NCBI GenBank assembly: GCA_039584685.1
Contig: JBDGXI010000013.1
Span: 1 to 52,437, forward strand
From: Benthicola sp039584685
Lineage (GTDB): Bacteria; Gemmatimonadota; Gemmatimonadetes; Palauibacterales; Palauibacteraceae
Direction: 5' to 3'
DNA length: 52,437 nt
A program made the translations under genes and the position numbers. Positions 32,954 to 40,776 of this stretch are shown piece by piece. The notes beneath the pieces were generated by a model, which made no database searches, was not told the origin of the DNA, and saw nothing but the letters and a program-made list of their open reading frames with translations. The stretch's first letter is position 1, and each line of letters starts with the position of its first letter.

Positions 32954-34390
32954 TCAACGGCCCATGCCGGGCATGGATGTCCGGCGGCGCATGAACTCCA
33001 GCATTTCACTCTGCTGAACGAGGCCCTGCGGCACCTGGAACACCACGTCGCCCTCCTCGAGCCCGGCCACCACCTCCGTGTAGTCCCAATCCGAGAGACC
33101 GATCGTGATCGGCTTGAGGGTGAGTTGACCCTCGGCGGTCTCCACGAACACGAAGGCCGGCTTGGGGCTGGCCGGGTCCGCGCGCTCAGCTCGCTGCCGG
33201 GCCTCACGCTGCTCCTGGAACATCGAGAACATGCGCTGGCGGTCGCCCGGGCTCAGGCTCTGGATGAACTGGCGCCGCTCTTCCTGCGACATGGCCTGGA
33301 CCTGCTGCATCGTCGGCAGGCCCGAATCGTCTGCCTGCTCGGACTCGTCTCCGGCCGCGGGACCCTCCGTATCGGCCGTCCGGGCATCGGCCGCCGTCTC
33401 GACCTGCTGCTGCAGCAGCGCCGGGTCGAGTCCGAGGGCATCCACCAGGGCCCGGGCCTCGTCCACCGTCTTGATGCCGCCGTTCGGGAGCGCCAGCACC
33501 CCATCGCGGGCGCCGACCTCGATCTCCACGTCGGCATTCATGCCTGGCTTCAGAAGGCCTTCCTGATTCTTGATTCGAGTCAGGACCGCGAACAGGGTCA
33601 CGTTCTGCTCCACCACTGCCTGGGGCTCGATCTGCAGCACCCGTCCCGTGAACTCCCGATCGGGATAGGCCTCGACCTTGATCGAGGCTTCGAGGCCGGC
33701 CCGGATCGCGCCGATATCGGTCTCGTCCACCAGCGTGCGGACCTGAACCTCGTTGAGGTCGGCCATGCGGAGGAGGATCGTCCCGCCGGTGACTTCCTTG
33801 GCGGACGTGATGATCTGTCCCTCCTCGACGGTCTTCTCGACGACCATGCCGGTAATCGGAGCTCCCACCGAGACGTCGTTGAGACGATCCTCGGCCAGCT
33901 CCAGGTTCACCTCTGCCTTCACGAGCGCCGCCTTCGCGTTGGCGTCTTCCAGCAGGGCGTTTTCGTACTCCTCCTCCGTGACGACCTGAGATTCCCTCAG
34001 ATCACCCGTGCGCTCCAGCTTGCGCTGGGCTACGGTGTACCGGGCGTTGGCCACGTCGAGATCGGCCACGGCCTGATCGTATGCGTTGCGCACGTCGCGC
34101 GGATCGATTCGAACCAGCAAGGCGCCCCGCTCGACGTTCTCGCCGAGCTCGACCGCCACTTCCCGCACCTCGCCGGACGCCTGTGACTTCACGTCAATGA
34201 CCCTGATCGGCTCGACCGTGCCCGTGGCGGCCACCGCCGACGTGATGTCCTTCACCTCCGCCGTGGTCGTGGTCAGACCCATCGCCGGTTCGTCCGCCTC
34301 ACTCGTCCCGCAGGCGCCCGCGGCCACACCGCCAACCATGATCGCGGTGAGGACCGCACCGAGTCTCGTATTCCTCTTCATGTCTCTCAT
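32954..34390 (-). CDS. MacA-like periplasmic adaptor with a large insertion
   Basis: This 478-residue membrane fusion protein has an N-terminal hydrophobic segment with a weak lipobox (AAGAC, about residue 26). HlyD-type parts follow: SQASGEVREVAVELGENVERG, a coiled-coil hairpin, VGAPITGMVVEKTVEEGQII, and LFAVLTRIKNQEGLLKPGM. An extra stretch of about 100 residues, rich in Gln, Glu, Asp and Met (MQQVQAMSQEERRQFIQSL), splits the end of the barrel from the membrane-proximal part (PITIGLSDWDYTEVVAGL). That makes it longer than MacA (about 370). It should join the MacB-like permease downstream (10 bases) to the TolC-like channel upstream (20 bases). The ATG at 34390 has ggag nearby. Confidence 0.9.
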   Translation of the reverse strand: MRDMKRNTRLGAVLTAIMVGGVAAGACGTSEADEPAMGLTTTTAEVKDITSAVAATGTVEPIRVIDVKSQASGEVREVAVELGENVERGALLVRIDPRDVRNAYDQAVADLDVANARYTVAQRKLERTGDLRESQVVTEEEYENALLEDANAKAALVKAEVNLELAEDRLNDVSVGAPITGMVVEKTVEEGQIITSAKEVTGGTILLRMADLNEVQVRTLVDETDIGAIRAGLEASIKVEAYPDREFTGRVLQIEPQAVVEQNVTLFAVLTRIKNQEGLLKPGMNADVEIEVGARDGVLALPNGGIKTVDEARALVDALGLDPALLQQQVETAADARTADTEGPAAGDESEQADDSGLPTMQQVQAMSQEERRQFIQSLSPGDRQRMFSMFQEQREARQRAERADPASPKPAFVFVETAEGQLTLKPITIGLSDWDYTEVVAGLEEGDVVFQVPQGLVQQSEMLEFMRRRTSMPGMGR

Positions 34391-34410
34391 CTATCTCCGG
34401 CCGATCTGGA

Positions 34411-35715
34411 TTATCTCAGGTTGGTGCCGAGCAGGGCTTCGAGGCGTGCGAGGCCGAGCTGGTAGTCGAAGCGTCGGCGGATGAGGTCGACTTCCGCCTG
34501 CAGCAGGGTAATCTGGGCGGCCTGCAGGTCCAGGATGGTGGCCAGTCCGAGGCGGTAGCGCTCCTGGCTGACCCTGAGGTCCTCGCGGGCCAGCTCCACC
34601 GTCTGTGCGGCGAGATCGATCGAGGCCACCGCCGCCTCGATCGTCCCCAGCGCCTGGTCCATGTCCTTGCGGAGCTTCAGCTCCACCGCCCGCTCGGCCG
34701 AGCGTGACTGGTCCGCCCGCGCCCGGGCCGTGTACAGCTGGCTCTCGCGCGTGAACCCGTTGAACAGCGGCATCGAGCCCGACAGCGACAGCGACCAGCT
34801 CCGGCTCTGCGGCGGGTACTCGATGTTCGACCACGCCCAGCCCCCGCCAAACGTCAGCGTCGGAAGGTAGGCCGACTTCGCGCTCGCTACCGCCGCCTCG
34901 TCCGCCGCCGCCTGCGACCGGGCGCTCACCAGCGAGGGCGCACCCGACAGCGCCATCGACAGGATCTCCTGCCGCTCGAACGGCAGACGCTCCGCCGCCA
35001 GCTCCGCCGTCTCCACCGGCTCCAGTGGCTCCGTCACCCCCACCGCCTCCGCCAACGCATACCGGCTGTTCCGCGCACTGTTCTCCGTGTTCAACAACGC
35101 CACCCGCGCGTTGTTCAGGTCCACCTGCGAGCGCAGTACGTCCGATCGCGTCGCTCGCCCCAGCTCCAGCTGCTGCTCCACGAACGCCAGCTGATCCTCC
35201 TGGCGCTGCACCCGGTCCTCCTCCACCCGCACCAGCTCACGGTTCGCCACCGCATTGTAGTACGAGATCTTCACTCCCTCACTCGTCGTGTACTCCGCCT
35301 CGCGGAACCGCGCCTCCGACGCCGCCACCCCCAGTCGCGCTCCCTTCAGGTCCGTGAACCGCCGAAATCCCCGGAACAGGTCCACGCTCCCCCGCAGCTG
35401 TGCACTGTAGCTCGTCGTCGTGATCGCCTGGCCCGTCGGGTCCAGCCGCCCGCTCGACGCGTCCGAATACTGGTAGCTCAGGCTCAGGTTCGGCAGAAAC
35501 TGCCCCCACGCCGACAACTCCTGGTAACCCGCGATCTCCACCGACGACGCCGACTGCTCCAGGTTCGGATTGTTCCGCTCCGCCAGCCCCATCCGCTCCG
35601 CCAGCCCCAGCGCTTCCTCCAGCGTGACCTTCCGCACCAACTCCTGTGCCCCCACCTCCGGGACCGCGAGGAAGACCGGGAGCACCGCCATCGCCACGCG
35701 AATGAAGTCTCGCAT
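34411..35715 (-). CDS. TolC-family outer-membrane channel, second copy
   Basis: This 434-residue protein has a signal peptide (RVAMAVLPVFLAVPEVGAQ) and the duplicated TolC fold: VTLEEALGLAERMGLAER, LSAWGQFLPNLSLSYQY, LPTLTFGGGWAWSNIEYPP and YRLGLATILDLQAAQITLLQAE. The start at 35715 is chosen because gagg lies six bases before it; ATG codons at 35727 and 35757 are alternatives. It heads the minus-strand run of MacA-like, MacB-like and patatin genes. Codons in its middle (about 34980-35650) are dominated by G in the third position (GAG, GCG, CTG, GTG), more so than in neighbouring genes. It is distinct from the channel at 19777, which belongs to the RND pump. Confidence 0.9.
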   Translation of the reverse strand: MRDFIRVAMAVLPVFLAVPEVGAQELVRKVTLEEALGLAERMGLAERNNPNLEQSASSVEIAGYQELSAWGQFLPNLSLSYQYSDASSGRLDPTGQAITTTSYSAQLRGSVDLFRGFRRFTDLKGARLGVAASEARFREAEYTTSEGVKISYYNAVANRELVRVEEDRVQRQEDQLAFVEQQLELGRATRSDVLRSQVDLNNARVALLNTENSARNSRYALAEAVGVTEPLEPVETAELAAERLPFERQEILSMALSGAPSLVSARSQAAADEAAVASAKSAYLPTLTFGGGWAWSNIEYPPQSRSWSLSLSGSMPLFNGFTRESQLYTARARADQSRSAERAVELKLRKDMDQALGTIEAAVASIDLAAQTVELAREDLRVSQERYRLGLATILDLQAAQITLLQAEVDLIRRRFDYQLGLARLEALLGTNLR

Positions 35716-35875
35716 CGAACGCCTCATTATCTGTCTGTCCGCCCGCAGTTCACACATTGTATCGACCTGAAGTTAGACCAAGCTCGTACGACGTCTAATC
35801 CCTGGAGCCCCGTTCCGTGGAGCGTACGGGAGTCACGCCCGGGAGTCGCCCTTGCCGAGGTCCGGTTTCCTGCGT

Positions 35876-36301
35876 TCAGTCGGAGCCCCCGCCTGACGTC
35901 CCTTCCTTCCCGTGTTCGGATTCGGCCTCCCGTTCCCGTTCCTGCTCGTCCAGCAAAGCCCCGTACCTCCGCGCCTGATCGGGGGTGAGGACCGATTCGA
36001 TGCGCGCGCGGGCGGAGTCGACGACGGCGTCCCACTCCGGCCGCACACGATCGAAGACGGCCGACATCTGTTCACGCGTCTCTACCAGGATCGGGTCGAT
36101 CCGGGCCTGCTGCTCCGGTGTGATGCCGAGCTCGTCGGCGAAGCGCTCGATCGTGCTTCGTCCCTGTCGGGTGGGCGAGGAGATCTCGCGTCCGCTTCCG
36201 CGATGAAGCGCGTACCGCTCTGCTGCGAGGCCTACCGCCAACCCAGAGGCGAACATGAGCAGCAAGAGGACGGCAGCCCGTCCTCGACTGGCCCTGATCA
36301 T
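35876..36301 (-). CDS. Spy/CpxP-like periplasmic protein
   Basis: This 141-residue protein has an N-terminal signal anchor (AAVLLLLMFASGLAVGLAAE) and a helical outer domain with two LTxxQ-type motifs, LGITPEQQARIDPI and VLTPDQARRYGALL. Those motifs mark the Spy/CpxP family of periplasmic stress chaperones and sensor partners. The tail is highly charged (EREREAESEHGKE). It overlaps the upstream membrane-protein gene by ATGA and is third in the sigma operon, so it is probably part of the envelope-stress output or feedback. Family-level assignment is moderately sure. Confidence 0.75.
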   Translation of the reverse strand: MIRASRGRAAVLLLLMFASGLAVGLAAERYALHRGSGREISSPTRQGRSTIERFADELGITPEQQARIDPILVETREQMSAVFDRVRPEWDAVVDSARARIESVLTPDQARRYGALLDEQEREREAESEHGKEGTSGGGSD

Positions 36302-36666
36302 CGCCCTTCCGACTCGTAGATGACGGTCATGACAACATCCAGGTCCGGCGCGCTGTCTCGACCGAAGGCCGACGGCAGTACATCGCCCGGGCGCACCAGC
36401 TCTTCGACTGCCGGAGCGCTCGCCATGTCCTCTGCAGCGGCTGCGCTCCCGGCCTGCCGCAGGGCGAGGCCCGCGAAGATCAGGGTCACGGCTGCGGCAA
36501 CGGGGCTCAGAATCGTGGCCCATTCCGCCACCATATCGGGCCAACTGTTCCGCCGCGCGCCCAGGAGCGGCTGCGCCTCATCCAGAATTGCCCTCCGCAT
36601 TCGGCGTCGGGTAAGTTCGTCTGGTCCCAGCGTGCGCAGCCACATCGGCCACCTGTCGTTGCTCAT
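36298..36666 (-). CDS. Single-pass membrane protein, probable anti-sigma factor
   Basis: This 122-residue protein has about 50 cytoplasmic residues with basic helices (RTLGPDELTRRRMRRAILDEAQPLL). One membrane span follows (about 53-70, LSPVAAAVTLIFAGLALR), then a short acidic outer tail. No zinc-finger Cys/His motif is present, so it is not a classical ZAS protein. Its place directly after an ECF sigma gene (3 bases) and before a Spy-like gene strongly suggests an anti-sigma role. That role is inferred from context and topology, not from recognised domains. Confidence 0.65.
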   Translation of the reverse strand: MSNDRWPMWLRTLGPDELTRRRMRRAILDEAQPLLGARRNSWPDMVAEWATILSPVAAAVTLIFAGLALRQAGSAAAAEDMASAPAVEELVRPGDVLPSAFGRDSAPDLDVVMTVIYESEGR

Positions 36667-36669
36667 TAC

Positions 36670-37251
36670 CTACTCCATTGACTCGTGCTCACCACTCTCC
36701 GGTCCGGCATCCGATCCGATCAGCCGTCGCAGCGTGCGCCGAGCGTGGTGCACGTGCGCCCTCGACGTCCCAACGGCGATTCCCAGGATTTCGGCGATTT
36801 CCTGGTGACTGTATCCCTCCAGGTCGTACAGCGTCACCGCCAGGCGTTGCATCTCCGGCAACTCACCAAGCGCGCCGATGACCTTTTCCCTGGTCCGCTC
36901 TCGTTCGAGGTCCTTTTCCGGGTTGCGGCCGCCCGCCGCCGACGCCGGAATGTCATCATGGCTCCTGAGCGCCTCGCGGCGGCGCAGGTTCAGGCACGTA
37001 GATCGAAGTACCCTGTAAAACCATGGCCCAAAGGGACTTCCAGGCTTCAACTGATCGATGCGCTCGAGAGCCCTTATGAAGGCGCTCTGTACTGCATCCT
37101 CTGCATCGTGCGCGTTGCGCAGCACGGACAGCGCCGTCGCGTACGCGGAGTCCAGATACCGATCGACGAGCACTCCGAACGCGGTCCCGTCTCCCTCCTG
37201 TACGGCCCGCACGAGGGTCTGCTCTTCCGCCAGACTCGCAGACGTTCTCAC
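36670..37251 (-). CDS. ECF-type RNA polymerase sigma factor
   Basis: This 193-residue sigma-70 family protein has region 2 (about 13-80: DGTAFGVLVDRYLDSAYATA, DAEDAVQSAFIRALERI) and region 4 (about 125-180: LPEMQRLAVTLYDLEGYSHQ, EIAEILGIAVGTSRAHVHHARRTLR), with no region 3. The ATG at 37251 is preceded by a 269-base gap shared with a divergent gene. A perfect 8-base-stem hairpin sits 22 bases upstream of the start. It heads an operon with the probable anti-sigma factor and a Spy-like protein, so it likely drives an envelope-stress regulon and possibly itself. Confidence 0.93.
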   Translation of the reverse strand: MRTSASLAEEQTLVRAVQEGDGTAFGVLVDRYLDSAYATALSVLRNAHDAEDAVQSAFIRALERIDQLKPGSPFGPWFYRVLRSTCLNLRRREALRSHDDIPASAAGGRNPEKDLERERTREKVIGALGELPEMQRLAVTLYDLEGYSHQEIAEILGIAVGTSRAHVHHARRTLRRLIGSDAGPESGEHESME

Positions 37252-37520
37252 ATCGCCCCGAATTCGGACGACTCTCGACCGGCTGGTCGAGATCGGTGTC
37301 GAGTCCCTGGCCGCCGCCCTCGCAACACTGTTAACACGTCTCTCTCGTCAGGCGTTGCACCGGATTCCGGCCGGATGCTAGGTGCGGCACACGGGAATGG
37401 GCAAGCGCCACCGCGTCCTCGATGCCCCGGATTGCTTGCTCGCTGCTAACGGCCGGCGCATCTTTCTCCGCGGCATGAACCACGGCGGGCAACGCCCAAC
37501 CTGAACAGAGCGGGAGCAAA
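37252..37520. promoter_or_regulatory. Divergent promoter region of the sigma operon and etf run
   Basis: This 269-base gap contains no convincing gene. It holds a perfect hairpin (tctcgacc at 37273-37280 pairing with ggtcgaga at 37285-37292, loop ggct) in the leader of the sigma gene, and a ten-base palindrome tccggccgga (37366-37375). It also has an A/T-richer patch (aacactgttaacacg, 37324-37338) that could hold the sigma promoter. Promoter hexamers are not clear enough to call. Confidence 0.4.
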
Positions 37521-38039
37521 GTGACGGAGGTACAGGACAACCGCGGATTGGATCTTGCGGCCCGGACGCTGGTGGAGGAGCGGGTGCGTTCGTTGCGTCG
37601 TCAGGTGAACCGGGAATTGGACCCGGATGACCTGATCTTGAGGCCCACGGCTCCGGCTGCCAGGCGTCATCTGTTCGAGGAGGCGTGCGAGCTGTACTGG
37701 AACGAGCTCAACTGGGAGCAGCTCACGCACGAGGAGATCGTCGGCGAGGGTGAGCTTACCGAGATGGTATTCCCGGGGTTGCTGGCCCTGGTGGACGCCT
37801 GGCTTCCCCGATCCGAGAACGGGGAGCCCGACCGGGATCGGGAGCGCCGCGACGTGGCTCACGATTTTCTCCTGTGGCTCGCGTCTCGCCTCGTTGAGCT
37901 GCGGGTGCGGCGGCCGGAGGATGGGGCCGACCGGGCCACGATTCAGAGGGAGATCCAGGTGACGGACGAGCTCATCGACCTGGTCTCGTTCAGGCTGTAC
38001 TGCATTTCCGACGGCGAGATCGAAAAACTGGCTAACTGA
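37521..38039 (+). CDS. Hypothetical protein upstream of etfB
   Basis: This 172-residue, strongly acidic and helical cytoplasmic protein has conserved-looking elements including LYWNELNWEQLTHEEIV and EMVFPGLLALVDAWLP. It ends in LVSFRLYCISDGEIEKLAN. The start is a GTG at 37521 with ggag upstream. It ends 10 bases before etfB, so it is probably cotranscribed with the flavoprotein genes. I do not recognise the family. Position suggests a role linked to electron transfer, but no domain supports this. Confidence 0.7.
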   Translation: MTEVQDNRGLDLAARTLVEERVRSLRRQVNRELDPDDLILRPTAPAARRHLFEEACELYWNELNWEQLTHEEIVGEGELTEMVFPGLLALVDAWLPRSENGEPDRDRERRDVAHDFLLWLASRLVELRVRRPEDGADRATIQREIQVTDELIDLVSFRLYCISDGEIEKLAN

Positions 38040-38049
38040 AGGTAAAATC

Positions 38050-38799
38050 GTGAGATCCATCGTATGCATCAAGCGAGTTCCCGACTCCGAAGCGCGGGTC
38101 CGGGTCTCGGCCGACGGCAAGACGATCGACGATTCCGGTGTGAAATACGTCATGAATCCATACGACGAGTTCGCTCTGGAAGAAGCCTTGCGACTCAAGG
38201 AGGAATCGGGGGAAGGGACGGTCACGGCCATTACGGTCGGGCCGGAGGAGGCAAGAGAGACACTGCGGTCCGCGCTCGCGATGGGAGCTGATGACGGAGT
38301 GCTGCTCCGGTCGAACGGTTCTATGGACGGCGTGGCTGTAGCTCGGGTGCTTGCCGACGAGATCGCGGCCCGTGACTACGACCTGGTGCTGTTCGGGAAG
38401 CAGGCCATCGACGACGACAACATGCAGGTCCCGGCGATGGTGGCACAGATGCTGGCCTTGCCCTGCGCCACTGTGGTCGTGGGTCTCGACATTGAAGGCG
38501 GTGTCGCCAGGGCCAAACGAGAGATCGAGGGCGGGCACGAGATCGTCGAATTCGATCTTCCAGGTATAATCGCCGCTCAGAAGGGACTGAACGACCCGCG
38601 GTATCCGAGCCTCAAGGGGATAATGGCCGCGAAGCGGAAGCCGATGGAGGAGAAAGACGTCGCCCTGGCCGAGCCGACGATCGAGCTGCTCAGCCTCACA
38701 CCGCCGCCGCCGCGCCCCGAACCACAGATCGTGGGAGAAGGCCCCGAGGCGGTGCCAGAGCTGGTGCGGCGACTCCGAGAGGAAGCGAAGGTGCTCTGA
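38050..38799 (+). CDS. etfB: Electron transfer flavoprotein, beta subunit
   Basis: EtfB pairs with EtfA to carry electrons from acyl-CoA and related dehydrogenases to the quinone pool. The 249-residue product opens with RSIVCIKRVPDSEARVRVS and has NPYDEFALEEALRLKE, the family pattern YDLVLFGKQAIDDDNMQVPAMVAQ and PRYPSLKGIMAAKRKP. The start is a GTG at 38050, after aaggt. Its stop overlaps the etfA ATG by one base. The complex normally binds one FAD (in EtfA) and AMP or a second FAD (in EtfB). Confidence 0.95.
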   Translation: MRSIVCIKRVPDSEARVRVSADGKTIDDSGVKYVMNPYDEFALEEALRLKEESGEGTVTAITVGPEEARETLRSALAMGADDGVLLRSNGSMDGVAVARVLADEIAARDYDLVLFGKQAIDDDNMQVPAMVAQMLALPCATVVVGLDIEGGVARAKREIEGGHEIVEFDLPGIIAAQKGLNDPRYPSLKGIMAAKRKPMEEKDVALAEPTIELLSLTPPPPRPEPQIVGEGPEAVPELVRRLREEAKVL

Positions 38800-39785
38800 T
38801 GGCCGACATCCTCGCATACGCAGAGACGCGTGACGGATCCCTGAGGCCGGTGGCCGGAGAGGTGGTGGCGGCGGCTCGGAAGCTTGCCGACCAACTGAGT
38901 GGTCAGGCGATCGCGGTCGTTGTGGGCGGCCCTGGATGTGCCGACGCAGCGGCGGACCTGGCTCGCTTCGGGGCCGACCGGATCCTGGTCACGGAAGCAG
39001 ATTCCCTGGATCTGTATCAGCCCGATGCGACGGTCGAGATTCTCGGTTCTGTGGCCGACAAGTTTGCTCCCGACGCCATCCTCTTCCCGGCGTCGGCGCA
39101 GGGGAAGGATCTGTCGGCGCGCGTCGCGGCACGTCTCGGCGTGGCGCTCGGATCGGAAGTGACCGAGATCGCGGTTGAAGACCAGGCGCCGGTCATCACT
39201 CGGCCCATGTACGGAGGGAAGGCATACGGCCGTTTCAGGTTCCTGCAGTTGCCGGCGCTGATCAGCATTCGCCCGAACGTGTTCCCGGCGACCATCGATC
39301 CGCGCGAAGGCAAGATCGAGAACTTTCCGCCCGTCGATGTCGTCCCTCGCACCCGGGTGGTCGCGATCGAGTCCGCCGAGCGTACCGCCCTGGACGTGCG
39401 GGAAGCGCCGGTCGTGGTCGCCGGCGGGCGTGGACTGCAGGACGCGACCAACTGGCGATTGCTCGAGGACCTGGTGGAGGCTCTGGGAGACGATGCCACC
39501 CTGGGCGCCAGTCGAGCGGTCGTGGACGCGGGCTGGCGGCCCCACTCCGAGCAGGTAGGGCAGACCGGAAAGGTCGTGTCGCCGAATCTCTACTTCGCGG
39601 TCGGCATCAGCGGAGCGATCCAACACCTGGCCGGTATGCGTACCGCGGGCGTCATCGTGGCCGTCAATAAGGATGCGGAGGCGCCAATCTTCGGGGTGGC
39701 GAACTACGGGGTGGTGGGGGACCTGTTCGAGATCCTGCCGCGACTGACGGAGGAGATTCGAGCTACCAGGGGATCGGACGGATAG
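38799..39785 (+). CDS. etfA: Electron transfer flavoprotein, alpha subunit
   Basis: This 328-residue EtfA has the C-terminal FAD-binding signature. GQTGKVVSPNLYFAVGISGA and QHLAGMRTAGVIVAVNKDAE are followed by PIFGVANYGVVGDL (about residues 247-310). An N-terminal Rossmann-like domain contains DAILFPASAQGKDLSARVAARLG. It is expressed with etfB (TGATG overlap) and followed two bases later by the GGDEF-like gene. No dehydrogenase or Etf-quinone oxidoreductase lies next to it. Confidence 0.95.
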   Translation: MADILAYAETRDGSLRPVAGEVVAAARKLADQLSGQAIAVVVGGPGCADAAADLARFGADRILVTEADSLDLYQPDATVEILGSVADKFAPDAILFPASAQGKDLSARVAARLGVALGSEVTEIAVEDQAPVITRPMYGGKAYGRFRFLQLPALISIRPNVFPATIDPREGKIENFPPVDVVPRTRVVAIESAERTALDVREAPVVVAGGRGLQDATNWRLLEDLVEALGDDATLGASRAVVDAGWRPHSEQVGQTGKVVSPNLYFAVGISGAIQHLAGMRTAGVIVAVNKDAEAPIFGVANYGVVGDLFEILPRLTEEIRATRGSDG

Positions 39786-39786
39786 A

Positions 39787-40743
39787 ATGAGCGGAGGGAA
39801 CCTGGCAGGATCTTCCGGAGATCCGCTGATGCCTTCTCACGCCTTCCTGCTCTCCGCCTTCGTGCCGGCGCTCGCGGCGGTGGCCAGGCTCGCGCTCCAT
39901 AGCGAGATCGGAGTGTGGGCAAACCTGGTCTGGCTTCTGGGTCTGATCCCCGTCTTCCTGCTGACGCGCTACCTGGGGTGGAAGGGAGCTCTGCTGGGAT
40001 TGGCGTGGACGGCAGCCATGGCGGTGACGGCTGATCTGTTCGCGGCGCTGCTGGGTGGTCAGACCACCGATTGGTCGCTCATCGGACTGGTAGTGGCGGT
40101 GACGGCGTCCGTCGCGCTAGGGGCCGGGTTGGAGCGCCAGTGGTGGGTCGCCAGGCGCGACCAGGGGCCGGAGCCCGCGGACTCAAGGCCCAACGTGGGC
40201 GATTTGCCGCAGGGGGAGGTTCTGCTGTACTTCCTGGAGAAGCTGTTCGAGGCTGCCAGAAGACGGCCTCCGCTGACGATCGTCTTGTTTGAGGTCGATC
40301 GTTTCGAGGAGTATGAGTCCATGTACGGCGAGAAGAAGGCGAACGCGGCCCTCGACGTCGCGGCTCAGGCGCTCAAGTCGCAGACCCGCGCTTCGAACAT
40401 GTACGGCCGGCTGGACGAGCGCAGGCTCGTCGTGTTCCTGAGTGGCGAGACACTCTCGGGGGCGTACGGTTTTTCCATTCGCGTCCTCGAGGAGGTCGCG
40501 TCGCTGCCGGCTCCGTGGAGCGGCCGGATCACCCTGAGCGCTGGCGTGGCGGGATTCGAGACCGCGATGCCGAACGCGGCCGCTCTCCTCGCGCGGGCGC
40601 GGCAGGCGCTGGATATGGCTCGTCGGATGGGTGGTGAGAGAGTCGTCGTCGCGAATGGAACGACCGGGGAGACGTTGGTCACGTCTGGTATGACGGTGGT
40701 GGACCCGGACGGAAAGGTCCGGGAGATCCGCGACTCCGTCTGA
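39787..40743 (+). CDS. Membrane protein with a degenerate GGDEF domain
   Basis: This 318-residue protein has four hydrophobic segments in the first 120 residues (for example LLSAFVPALAAVARLAL, LVWLLGLIPVFLLTRYL, LIGLVVAVTASVALGAGL). A diguanylate-cyclase-like fold follows (about 140-295): IVLFEVDRFEEYESMYGEKK matches the family start, and ITLSAGVAGFE matches its SxGxA element. The signature GGDEF is replaced by DERRL in YGRLDERRLVVFL, so cyclic-di-GMP synthesis is unlikely. It may bind nucleotide or act as a regulator. It starts two bases after etfA and is probably in that operon. Confidence 0.8.
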   Translation: MSGGNLAGSSGDPLMPSHAFLLSAFVPALAAVARLALHSEIGVWANLVWLLGLIPVFLLTRYLGWKGALLGLAWTAAMAVTADLFAALLGGQTTDWSLIGLVVAVTASVALGAGLERQWWVARRDQGPEPADSRPNVGDLPQGEVLLYFLEKLFEAARRRPPLTIVLFEVDRFEEYESMYGEKKANAALDVAAQALKSQTRASNMYGRLDERRLVVFLSGETLSGAYGFSIRVLEEVASLPAPWSGRITLSAGVAGFETAMPNAAALLARARQALDMARRMGGERVVVANGTTGETLVTSGMTVVDPDGKVREIRDSV

Positions 40744-40776
40744 CAGGGACCTGGCCGTCAGTTCCCATTCGGAGTC
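40732..40776. terminator. Nested inverted repeat between convergent genes
   Basis: gactccg (40732-40738) is complementary to cggagtc (40770-40776), and ctgac pairs with gtcag inside it. The structure spans the stops of the GGDEF-like and CoxG-like genes. The loop is long and there is no T run. Confidence 0.3.
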
